This document shows positions 35,905 to 43,679 of a stretch of 64,000 bases of DNA, piece after piece; within the stretch, counting starts at the first letter, position 1, and every line of letters begins with the position of its first letter. A model generated the notes under the pieces. It was not told where the DNA came from, searched no databases, and saw nothing but the letters and a program-made list of their open reading frames with translations. The position numbers and the translations under genes are program-made. This DNA comes from Pseudogemmobacter lacusdianii (GTDB lineage Bacteria > Pseudomonadota > Alphaproteobacteria > Rhodobacterales > Rhodobacteraceae), in contig NZ_JAVDBT010000001.1 of assembly GCF_030848395.1 (NCBI RefSeq), positions 1 through 64,000 on the forward strand, read 5' to 3'.

Positions 35905-36867
35905 ATGGCAGAGCCCAGCACGCTCCGCGATGCCACCGCCCCGGTAGAGCCCCGGCAGGGCGGGGCCTTCGCGCGTTGGCTTGACCGGCGCGGCTGGTCC
36001 GACATTCTGATCGGCGGGCCATATATCTGGCTTTTGCTTTTGTTCCTTGTGCCGTTCCTGATCGTGGTGGCGATGTCGGTCGCCACCAAAACCTCGACCG
36101 CGCCGCCGATCAGCTGGGGCGGTGAGGTGCCGCTTTTGAACTGGGAGCCCTATCAGCGGGTGCTCTCGGATGGGCTCTATCTGCGGGCCTTCCTAACCTC
36201 GGTGATGAATGCCGGGATCGCGATGATCTTGTGCCTTTTCATCGGCTATCCGATGGCGCTGGGCTTGGTGCGCGTGGCGCCAAGCTGGCGCAACATCCTG
36301 TTGATGCTGGTGATTTTGCCGTTCTGGACCTCATTCCTGTTGCGCGTTTACGCATGGATGGGGCTGATGGGCCGCAACAGCTGGTTCAACGGGATGCTGA
36401 CCGACGCGTGGAATTTCCTTGTGCCAATCGATTGGGCGGTGCGCTCGATCCCGATGATGAACAGCAATTTCGCCGTCGTGCTGGTCATGGTCTACACCTA
36501 TCTGCCCTTCATGATCTTGCCGCTTTACGCCAGCCTTGAGCGGCTTGACACGACGCTGGACGAGGCCGCGATGGACCTTGGCTCGCGCCCCGCACGGGTC
36601 TTTTGGGACGTGACCTTGCCGCAATCGGTGCCAGGGATCATCGCCGGCGGTATGCTGGTTTTCATCCCGGCGGCGGGCGAGTTGGTGATCCCTTCGCTGG
36701 TCGGCAATGCTTCAAGCCCGATGATTGGGCGGCTGATTTCGGATGAGTTCAGCATGGCGAGGGATTGGCCGATGGCTTCGGCGATCGCGGTGATGCTGCT
36801 GTTGCTGATGGTGGTGCCGACCATGCTTTACAGCCATTATCAGGCCAAAGCAGGAGGCAGCAAATGA
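35905..36867 (+). CDS. Spermidine/putrescine-type ABC permease (PotB/PotH-like)
   Basis: A 320-residue inner-membrane permease with six predicted segments, the first near LLLLFLVPFLIVVAM. The EAA coupling loop is DEAAMDLGSRPARVFWDVTLPQS. It pairs with the next permease; its stop overlaps that start by 4 nt. Confidence 0.93.
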   Translation: MAEPSTLRDATAPVEPRQGGAFARWLDRRGWSDILIGGPYIWLLLLFLVPFLIVVAMSVATKTSTAPPISWGGEVPLLNWEPYQRVLSDGLYLRAFLTSVMNAGIAMILCLFIGYPMALGLVRVAPSWRNILLMLVILPFWTSFLLRVYAWMGLMGRNSWFNGMLTDAWNFLVPIDWAVRSIPMMNSNFAVVLVMVYTYLPFMILPLYASLERLDTTLDEAAMDLGSRPARVFWDVTLPQSVPGIIAGGMLVFIPAAGELVIPSLVGNASSPMIGRLISDEFSMARDWPMASAIAVMLLLLMVVPTMLYSHYQAKAGGSK

Positions 36868-37703
36868 AGCGCCGCCCGATGTTTTTGATCACCATGCTGG
36901 CCTTTGGCTTTGCATTTTTCTACATCCCGATCCTGTCGATGATCGTCTACAGCTTCAACGAAAGCCGATTGGCAACGGTTTGGGGCGGGTTTTCCACCAA
37001 ATGGTATGCCTCGCTGTTTTCAAACCGGCAGGTGGTGGCAGCGCTGATCCTGTCGCTGAAGATCGCGGTGATCTCGGCCACCATCGCCACCATTCTGGGT
37101 ACGATGGCGGGCATCGCCTTGGCGCGGTTTCGTAAATTCCGCGGGCGGACGTTGTTCTCGGGGCTGGTCACCGCGCCCCTAATCATGCCCGAGGTGATCA
37201 CCGGGATTTCGAGCCTGATGTTCTTCATCATGCTGGCCGAATGGATCGGCTGGCCGGCGCAGCGCGGTTTCACCACGGTGACCTTGGCGCATATCACCTT
37301 TTCCATGGTCTTCGTGACCACGGTGGTGCAGGCGCGGATGAGCCAAGCCGACCGCGCCATTGAAGAGGCGGCGATGGATCTGGGATCGCGGCCTTGGCAG
37401 GTGATGTTCGATGTGACCCTGCCGGTGATCTTCCCGGCGATCATGTCGGGTTGGCTTTTGGCCTTCACCATCAGCCTTGATGATGTGGTGATCACCTCCT
37501 TCACCACCGGGCCGGGGTCAACCACCTTGCCTCTGCTGATCTGGTCCAAGGTCAAGCTTGGCGTCACGCCGGATATCAACGCTTTGGCCACATTGATGGT
37601 GGTTGTGGTGGGGCTTGGCGTGGTTCTGGCCGGGATCATCATGAACCGCTCTGCCGCCCGCGCCCGTGCGGATGAGCGGATGGCTTATCGGAGCAATGAA
37701 TGA
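36864..37703 (+). CDS. Spermidine/putrescine-type ABC permease (PotC/PotI-like)
   Basis: A 279-residue inner-membrane permease. It begins with a membrane helix (MFLITMLAFGFAFFYIPIL) and carries the EAA loop EEAAMDLGSRPWQVMFDVTLP. It completes the importer with the three preceding genes. It overlaps by 4 nt with both neighbours. Confidence 0.93.
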   Translation: MKRRPMFLITMLAFGFAFFYIPILSMIVYSFNESRLATVWGGFSTKWYASLFSNRQVVAALILSLKIAVISATIATILGTMAGIALARFRKFRGRTLFSGLVTAPLIMPEVITGISSLMFFIMLAEWIGWPAQRGFTTVTLAHITFSMVFVTTVVQARMSQADRAIEEAAMDLGSRPWQVMFDVTLPVIFPAIMSGWLLAFTISLDDVVITSFTTGPGSTTLPLLIWSKVKLGVTPDINALATLMVVVVGLGVVLAGIIMNRSAARARADERMAYRSNE

Positions 37704-38557
37704 GCGGGCTTCTCGGCCTGCCTTTGGGCGCGCGCGGTTCGGGCCGGGCGCGTTATGGCCGGGCGATGGCGCTTTACGGCGAGGGCAAGCTTTCGGCGGC
37801 GCAGTTGGAGGCTTACCGGGTGGCTGCCGCCGATGACCGCCGCCCGCCTTGGCAGGTCTTACAGGATCGCGGGCTTCCACCGCCCGAGGATCTTGCACCG
37901 GGGCCGGGGGCGCTGATCCGCTTACTGCTCGAGGAATGCGACCGCTACCTTGCCAGCTTGCCAGGACCGGGCGTGGGGGAGATCCGTCAACTGCTGGCCC
38001 GTTGGGGGCAGGGGGCGTTGCACTTGCCCACCCCTCGCGCCAATGCGCTGGTCGAGGCGCATCTAGCTCCGGCGCTCGCGGCGGTTGACGGGCATCCCGG
38101 TCTTGTTGGTGCCATTGCCGCGGCTGCACCTTTGCTGGATTGGATCACCTATGATCTTTATCCACCTGCGGAAATTGGCGCGGCTTTTGCCAAAGGGCAT
38201 GCCTATTGCACGCTGATCGGGGCGGATGCGCCGGTGAGGGCCGAGGATTTCGACCTTGGGATCTTTCTTATCGCGCCGCATGTGCTTTACCGCGATCACG
38301 CGCACCCTGCGCCCGAGCTGTACGCGCCCTTAACCGGCCCACATGGCTGGCGCTTTGGCCCGGACCGGCCTTTGGTGGAAAAGCCAGCGCATCAGCCGGT
38401 TTGGAACCCCGCCCATCGGCCGCATTTGACCAAGGTCGGGCCGAACCCTTTCCTTTGCCTTTACGGCTGGAGCAAAGACACCGCACTTCCGGCCTATGTC
38501 CTGCCCGCCGCCGACTGGCAAGCGCTTGAGGCTTTGCGGCTTCGGGACGTGGTCTAG
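37700..38557 (+). CDS. DMSP-lyase-family cupin protein
   Basis: A 285-residue protein whose C-terminal half is a cupin of the DMSP lyase superfamily. The metal-binding motif is LYRDHAHPAPELYAPLTG, giving Y197, H200, H202, E206 and Y208. The second motif is NPAHRPHLTKVG, with H242 as the likely third histidine. In DddQ/DddL-type lyases these residues bind zinc or iron and the tyrosine acts as base. The N-terminal half is helical and not recognised. As last gene of the operon it may cleave a betaine-like intermediate; DMSP itself is possible but not shown. The stop shares a CTAG palindrome with the convergent gene. Confidence 0.75.
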   Translation: MSGLLGLPLGARGSGRARYGRAMALYGEGKLSAAQLEAYRVAAADDRRPPWQVLQDRGLPPPEDLAPGPGALIRLLLEECDRYLASLPGPGVGEIRQLLARWGQGALHLPTPRANALVEAHLAPALAAVDGHPGLVGAIAAAAPLLDWITYDLYPPAEIGAAFAKGHAYCTLIGADAPVRAEDFDLGIFLIAPHVLYRDHAHPAPELYAPLTGPHGWRFGPDRPLVEKPAHQPVWNPAHRPHLTKVGPNPFLCLYGWSKDTALPAYVLPAADWQALEALRLRDVV

Positions 38558-39327
38558 GCGTTCAGGAACACGCGGAGGGTTTCTTCGAATTCACGCGGCT
38601 TTTCGGCATGCAGCAGATGACCCGCACCCGGCAGCTTGGCAAAGCGCGCCTTGGGAAAAAGCGCGCGGATATGCTCGCGGTGCTCGGGGCGCACATAATG
38701 GCTTTCGGCGCCGGTGAGGAAAAGGGCGGCGCCTTCGAACTGACCAAGCGTGCCCGGCCAGCCGACGATCTTTGGCATCTCAGCTTCTAGCACCGGCAGG
38801 TTCAGCCGCCAGCGCGGGCCTCCCTCGGCTTTAAGGTCAAGCGATTGGAGGAAAAAGGCGCGCAGGCCCGGCTCGTCAATGGTCAGCGCCAGCCGACGAT
38901 CCGCCTCGGCCCGGCTGTTAAGATCCGTCAGATCCAGCCCCATCATGGCGCGGGCATTGGGGGCTTGATCGTGGTTATAAGCCACGGGTGCGATATCGGC
39001 CACGATGATCCGGCGCAGGCCTTGCGGCGCGGTCAAAGCGAGCTGCATCACCGCCTTGCCACCCATCGAATGGCCCAAAATGTCCACCTCGCCGCCAACC
39101 ATAGCCACCACCTCGGCCAGATCTGCCGCCATATCGATATAGGAATGGCTGGCAAAACGCGGGCTTTCGCCGTGGTTGCGCATGTCGACCGCAATCACAT
39201 CGCGCGTGTCGGCCAAGCGGCGCGCAACGACGCCCCAGTTGCGCGCCGAGCCGAATAGCCCGTGGGCGATGACAAGAGGCGGCGCCGTGGCGCCTGCGGT
39301 CGCGGGGTGGTGGATCGTGGCAAGCAT
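38554..39327 (-). CDS. Alpha/beta hydrolase (YbfF-like)
   Basis: A 257-residue alpha/beta hydrolase. The oxyanion block is IAHGLFGSARNWG, the nucleophile elbow is LGHSMGGKAVM, and the histidine is in LPGAGHLLHAEKP. It resembles the esterase YbfF. The natural substrate is unknown. The start at 39327 is tentative; ATG at 39339 and 39375 are in frame and none has a clear ribosome site. The convergent end overlaps the cupin gene by 4 nt, with both TAG stops inside CTAG. Confidence 0.88.
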   Translation of the reverse strand: MLATIHHPATAGATAPPLVIAHGLFGSARNWGVVARRLADTRDVIAVDMRNHGESPRFASHSYIDMAADLAEVVAMVGGEVDILGHSMGGKAVMQLALTAPQGLRRIIVADIAPVAYNHDQAPNARAMMGLDLTDLNSRAEADRRLALTIDEPGLRAFFLQSLDLKAEGGPRWRLNLPVLEAEMPKIVGWPGTLGQFEGAALFLTGAESHYVRPEHREHIRALFPKARFAKLPGAGHLLHAEKPREFEETLRVFLNA

Positions 39328-39420
39328 GCGTCGATGCATAGCTAATCTGGGCTTTGCCCGCCAGAGCCGTTGCAACGGGCCAAGGCTTGGCTAGATTTGC
39401 GGATCGGGGAGGGGGGCCTT

Positions 39421-39792
39421 ATGAGTGCTGTGACGATCATCCAAATGACCAATCGCGTGTCCGAGCTTTTGGAGCAAAAGCTGCAACTGCGCGGGCAGAC
39501 GCTCTCGCAAAAAGTGCGCAAGGCCGGTCGGCGCTTGCCGCGTAAGGTGTTGCAGGCTGCGCGCTTTCTGGGCGAGGCGAGCGAGATGGCGAAGAACCCC
39601 AAGCTCTTGGTGCGCATCGATGAAGGCGAAGTTGCGCAGGCCTATGATATTTGTGTGCGCCATCTGGGCGCGATCAACCGGGCCGAGTCGCGCCGAATGG
39701 CGGTGCTTGGCGCCACCGCAAGAGTGGCCTTTGCGGTGGGGGCGGCCTCGGCCTTGGCTGCCGGGGTGCTGTACTGGCGTGGGCTCATCTAA
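39421..39792 (+). CDS. Small hypothetical protein with C-terminal membrane anchor
   Basis: A 123-residue protein of unknown function. The first 95 residues are helical and basic (LLEQKLQLRGQTLSQKVRKAGRRLPRKV in part). One membrane segment lies at the C-terminus (VAFAVGAASALAAGVLYW). It is probably tail-anchored in the inner membrane. GGGGAGGGG precedes the ATG at 39421. Confidence 0.7.
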   Translation: MSAVTIIQMTNRVSELLEQKLQLRGQTLSQKVRKAGRRLPRKVLQAARFLGEASEMAKNPKLLVRIDEGEVAQAYDICVRHLGAINRAESRRMAVLGATARVAFAVGAASALAAGVLYWRGLI

Positions 39793-39813
39793 AACGCCGA
39801 TGTTCGAAAAGGA

Positions 39814-39842
39814 AAAGGGCGCACGAAGATCGCGCGCCCTTT
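39814..39842. terminator. Bidirectional terminator
   Basis: AAAGGGCGC (39814-39822) pairs with GCGCCCTTT (39834-39842) between the convergent small membrane protein gene and glyA. A and T runs on the outer flanks serve both directions. Confidence 0.8.
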
Positions 39843-39863
39843 GATCAGCAAATCAGCTGAAAA

Positions 39864-41153
39864 TTACAAAGTCGGGTAAAGCGGGAACTGCTCGCAGAGT
39901 GCCTCAACCTCAGCTTTCACCTTGGCTTCAACCTCGGCATTGCCAGCTTCGCCATTCTTGGCCAGACCGTCGACAACCTCGACGATCCAACGCGCGATCT
40001 GGCGGAACTCGGCCTCTTTGAAGCCGCGGGTGGTGCCAGCCGGGGTGCCCAGACGGATGCCCGAGGTCACGAAGGGCTTTTCCGGGTCAAACGGCACGCC
40101 GTTCTTGTTGCAGGTCAGATGCGCGCGGCCCAAGGCTGCCTCGGTCGCTTTGCCGGTCACCTTTTTCGGGCGCAGGTCGGCGAGGCAAAGGTGGTTGTCG
40201 GTGCCGCCCGAAACGATATCGATGCCGCCCTTCATCAGCTCATCCGCCAGTGCCGCGGCATTGGCTTTGACTTGGGCCGCATAGGCCTTGAACTCGGGGC
40301 GCAGGGCTTCGCCGAAAGCCACGGCTTTGGCGGCGATGACATGCATCAGCGGGCCGCCTTGCAGGCCGGGGAAGACGGCCGAGTTCATTTTCTTTGCAAT
40401 GTCTTCATCATTGCACAGGATCATGCCGCCGCGCGGGCCACGCAGAGATTTATGCGTGGTGGTGGTGACGACATGGGCATGCGGCAGCGGCGAAGCATGG
40501 ACGCCACCCGCCACGAGGCCTGCGATATGCGCCATATCGACATGCAGATAAGCACCGATTTCATCGGCGATGGCGCGGAAGGCAGCCCAATCCCACTCGC
40601 GGCTATAGGCGGTGCCGCCGGCGAGGATCAGTTTCGGGCGGTGCTCCAAAGCTTTGGCGCGAACCTCTTCCATATCCAGACGCTGGTCTTGCTGGCGCAC
40701 GCCATAAGAGACCACGTTGAACCATTTGCCCGACATGTTGACCGGCGAGCCGTGGGTGAGGTGGCCACCCGAGTTCAGGTCCAGACCCATGAAGGTGTCG
40801 CCCGGCTGCAAGAGCGCCAAGAACACGGCTTGGTTCATCTGGCTGCCGGAATTCGGCTGCACGTTGGCATAGTTGCAGTTGAACAGCTGCTTGGCGCGCT
40901 CGATCGCCAGCGTCTCGGCTACGTCCACAAACTGGCAGCCGCCGTAATAGCGCTTGCCCGGATAGCCTTCGGCATATTTGTTCGTCAGAACAGAGCCTTG
41001 CGCTTCCATCACAGCAAGCGAGACGATGTTTTCGCTGGCGATCAGTTCGATCTCATGACGCTGGCGGCCCAATTCGGACCGGACCGCGCCGTAGAGTTCG
41101 GGGTCGCGCGCGGCGAGCGTGTCGGTGAAGAAGCCGGAGTCGCGGGCGTTCAT
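39864..41153 (-). CDS. glyA: Serine hydroxymethyltransferase
   Basis: A 429-residue PLP enzyme interconverting serine and glycine with 5,10-methylenetetrahydrofolate. Blocks seen are [38 protein letters not shown] and the PLP lysine in [15 protein letters not shown]. The start at 41153 has AAGGA at 7 nt. An upstream in-frame TTG at 41159 is less likely. It would recycle the one-carbon units produced by glycine cleavage and by the GcvT-like protein of the accessory operon. Confidence 0.97.
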   Translation of the reverse strand: MNARDSGFFTDTLAARDPELYGAVRSELGRQRHEIELIASENIVSLAVMEAQGSVLTNKYAEGYPGKRYYGGCQFVDVAETLAIERAKQLFNCNYANVQPNSGSQMNQAVFLALLQPGDTFMGLDLNSGGHLTHGSPVNMSGKWFNVVSYGVRQQDQRLDMEEVRAKALEHRPKLILAGGTAYSREWDWAAFRAIADEIGAYLHVDMAHIAGLVAGGVHASPLPHAHVVTTTTHKSLRGPRGGMILCNDEDIAKKMNSAVFPGLQGGPLMHVIAAKAVAFGEALRPEFKAYAAQVKANAAALADELMKGGIDIVSGGTDNHLCLADLRPKKVTGKATEAALGRAHLTCNKNGVPFDPEKPFVTSGIRLGTPAGTTRGFKEAEFRQIARWIVEVVDGLAKNGEAGNAEVEAKVKAEVEALCEQFPLYPTL

Positions 41154-41281
41154 GGGCAAATCCTTCGCAGGCCTAAAATGGGACTGGGCTATTTAGGGCA
41201 TGGGGGGGGCGTAAGAAAGAGGAGAAAGCGACAGGTTTCGGCGGTTGCGCGAAACCTTTTGACCCGTATCGACCTCAGAGC

Positions 41282-41300
41282 GCGCCGATAGGCGCTTTTT
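41282..41300 (+). terminator. Terminator-like hairpin in the glyA-nadK gap
   Basis: GCGCC-GATA-GGCGC followed by TTTTT on the plus strand. The stem is short (5 bp). No annotated plus-strand gene precedes it, so it may end an unannotated leader or antisense transcript starting near the glyA start. The rest of the 41154-41369 gap shows only a weak inverted repeat (GGTTTCG...CGCGAAACC near 41232). Confidence 0.4.
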
Positions 41301-41369
41301 GCCGCGATTGGGGAGATCTGCAAAAGGCCGGGGGTTGAGTTTGCCGGGCCGCAAGGCCAAGGTCTGGCC

Positions 41370-42134
41370 ATGAAACCCCGGATCAGATTCACCGCCAGCC
41401 GAGCCGCCGCCGCGAGTGCCGCTTTCAAGCGACTCACGGCAATCTATGGTCAGGCCGAGGCGCGCCGCGCCGATGTCATCGTGGCTTTGGGCGGCGATGG
41501 TTTTATGCTGCACACGCTTCATGCCCAGTCGAAAAGTGACCTGCCGGTCTATGGGATGAACTGCGGCACCATCGGATTTTTGATGAATGGCTATGCCGAA
41601 GACGCGCTTTTTGAGCGTCTTGCGGCGGCGGAAGAAGCCAAGATCAACCCGCTTGCCATGCGGGCCGAGAATGCCCGCGGCAAGGTGACCGAGGCTTTGG
41701 CAATCAACGAAGTGTCTTTGCTGCGCCAAGGCTCGCAAGCGGCAAAGCTACGGGTTTTGATCGATGGCCGCGAGCGTTTGGCTGAACTTGCTTGCGATGG
41801 TGCTCTTGTTGCGACGCCAGCAGGATCAACGGCTTACAACTATTCGGCGCATGGCCCGATCTTGCCCATCGGCTCGGATGTCCTGGCTTTGACGGCCATG
41901 TCGGCCTTCCGCCCGCGGCGCTGGCGCGGCGCGGTTCTGCCCAATTCCGCGCGGGTGCGGTTTGAGGTGCTTGATCCTGCAAAACGCCCGGTGATGGCCG
42001 ATGCTGACAGCCGCTCATCGGTGCGTGATGTTGTCTCGGTCGAGGTGTTCTCGGTGCCTGAAATCACGCATAGGCTGCTGTTCGATGCCGGTCATGGCTT
42101 GGAAGAACGTCTGATCGGTGAGCAGTTTATCTAG
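41370..42134 (+). CDS. nadK: NAD kinase
   Basis: A 254-residue enzyme that phosphorylates NAD to NADP. The catalytic GGDG is in VIVALGGDGFMLHTLH, followed by YGMNCGTIGFLMN, NEVSLLR and the ATPAGSTAYNYSAHGPI block. The start ATG at 41370 is preceded by a weak AAGG. It is convergent with the sigma-54 regulator gene, with an 18-bp gap. Confidence 0.95.
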   Translation: MKPRIRFTASRAAAASAAFKRLTAIYGQAEARRADVIVALGGDGFMLHTLHAQSKSDLPVYGMNCGTIGFLMNGYAEDALFERLAAAEEAKINPLAMRAENARGKVTEALAINEVSLLRQGSQAAKLRVLIDGRERLAELACDGALVATPAGSTAYNYSAHGPILPIGSDVLALTAMSAFRPRRWRGAVLPNSARVRFEVLDPAKRPVMADADSRSSVRDVVSVEVFSVPEITHRLLFDAGHGLEERLIGEQFI

Positions 42135-42152
42135 CGCCGACAGAGCGTTGCG

Positions 42153-43523
42153 CTAAGCGCGCCGCATACCCCAGCCCTCAAGCTTGCGATAGAGCGTTGA
42201 GGGCGAGACATCCAACTCTCGCGCCGCCAGCGGCACCGAGCCACCATGCCGCGCCAAGGCTTGCTCAATCGCCTCGCGCTCAATTTGGGCAAGCGTCTGG
42301 CCCGTGGTGGGCGCGGGATGCGGGCTTCTTGGGGGGGATGTTTCGGCCGTCAAGCTGCTGGGCAGCATCTCGGGCGTGACCAGCCCGCCGTCATGCAGCA
42401 CCACCACATTGCGGATGACATTCAGAAGTTGACGCACATTGCCGGGCCAGCTTTGTGAAAGCAGCTCAGCCTTTGTATCGGCGCTGAAGCCGGTGAAGGT
42501 TTTGCCCTCTTCGGCGGAAAAGCGGCGCAAGGCGGCTTCGGCGATCTCGATCACATCCGCGCCGCGCGCGCGCAGGGGCGGCATATCGATCGGCACGACG
42601 TAAAGCCGGTAGTAAAGGTCTTCGCGGAAAAGGCCGCGCCGCACTTGCTCAATCGGGTTGCGATTGGTGGCGCAGATGATCCGCACATCCACTTTGCGCG
42701 TCCGTACCGCCCCCACCGGCTGGATGGTCGAGGTCTGTAAAAAGCGCAGCAACTTGGTTTGCAAGTGCGGCGCCATTTCGCAAATCTCATCCAGGAACAA
42801 AGTGCCGCCATCGGCCGCTGCGGCGGCACCGGGCTTATCGGTGATCGCGCCTGTAAAGCTGCCTTTCATATGACCAAACACTTCGGATTCCAGAAGGTCT
42901 GGCGGGATCGCGCCGCAGTTCAGCGCGATAAAGGGGCCTGCTGCGCGGTGTGAGCGGCCGTGCACGGCAAGGGCTGCAAGTTCCTTGCCGGTGCCACTTT
43001 CGCCGGTGATGAAGATTGTGGCCATCGAACGGGCGGCTTGGCCAAGGATCGCTTGGACCCGCGCCATAGCGGGCGAAGAGCCGATGAAGGCGGCTTGCTC
43101 TGCACTCCCGGCGATGCGGCGGCGGGGGGGCGGGGCGCGGGTGGCACTTTCCATCTCGGCATTGGCCGATTGGACGGCAGAGAGAAACCTGTCGTCTTCG
43201 AAGGGCTTGACCAAAAAATCGTAGGCGCCCGCGCGCATTGCCTCGACCGCAAGCGTGACCGAGGTGTCGGTGGTCATCGTGATGATGCAGACATCGGGCG
43301 TCAGAGCGAGGATTTCGCGCATCAAGCTTAGCCCGTCGCGGTCAGGCAGGGCCAAATCCAGCAGCACGATGTTCGGGCGGTGGCGGTGGAAGGCGGCCAG
43401 CCCTTCGGCTGCGGTGCTTGCCAGATGGACTGAGAACCCTGCAGCCCCCAGAACCGAGCGGTAAATGGTGCGCAAAGACGGCGCATCCTCGACCAAAAGC
43501 ACGGTTGGGGCAGGGCGTGTCAT
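42153..43523 (-). CDS. Sigma-54-dependent response regulator (NtrC family)
   Basis: A 456-residue regulator in three parts. The receiver domain (1-120) has the phospho-acceptor aspartate in IVLLDLALPDRDG and lysine in FLVKPFEDD. The AAA+ domain (about 145-380) has Walker A ITGESGTGKE, Walker B GGTLFLDEI and the sigma-54 loop GSFTGA, a serine variant of GAFTGA. A Fis-type helix-turn-helix ends the protein (VPLAARELDVSPSTLYRKLEGWGM). The start at 43523 has AAAGGGT upstream. No histidine kinase lies next to it, so its partner and targets are unknown. LuxO- or DctD-like relatives are possible. Confidence 0.9.
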   Translation of the reverse strand: MTRPAPTVLLVEDAPSLRTIYRSVLGAAGFSVHLASTAAEGLAAFHRHRPNIVLLDLALPDRDGLSLMREILALTPDVCIITMTTDTSVTLAVEAMRAGAYDFLVKPFEDDRFLSAVQSANAEMESATRAPPPRRRIAGSAEQAAFIGSSPAMARVQAILGQAARSMATIFITGESGTGKELAALAVHGRSHRAAGPFIALNCGAIPPDLLESEVFGHMKGSFTGAITDKPGAAAAADGGTLFLDEICEMAPHLQTKLLRFLQTSTIQPVGAVRTRKVDVRIICATNRNPIEQVRRGLFREDLYYRLYVVPIDMPPLRARGADVIEIAEAALRRFSAEEGKTFTGFSADTKAELLSQSWPGNVRQLLNVIRNVVVLHDGGLVTPEMLPSSLTAETSPPRSPHPAPTTGQTLAQIEREAIEQALARHGGSVPLAARELDVSPSTLYRKLEGWGMRRA

Positions 43524-43679
43524 GCAGACCCTTTCACGCAGGGCCAGCAAGGGAAAGACGCCGCATGATCTGCGGGTCAAACGGCGGTGGCTGTGGCGCG
43601 CTTTGCATCCCTTGCTCCCATGTTCAGGGCCAAGCTTGCATGGCGCATTGGGGCAAGTCCAGCCCTTGCCCCAATGTGG

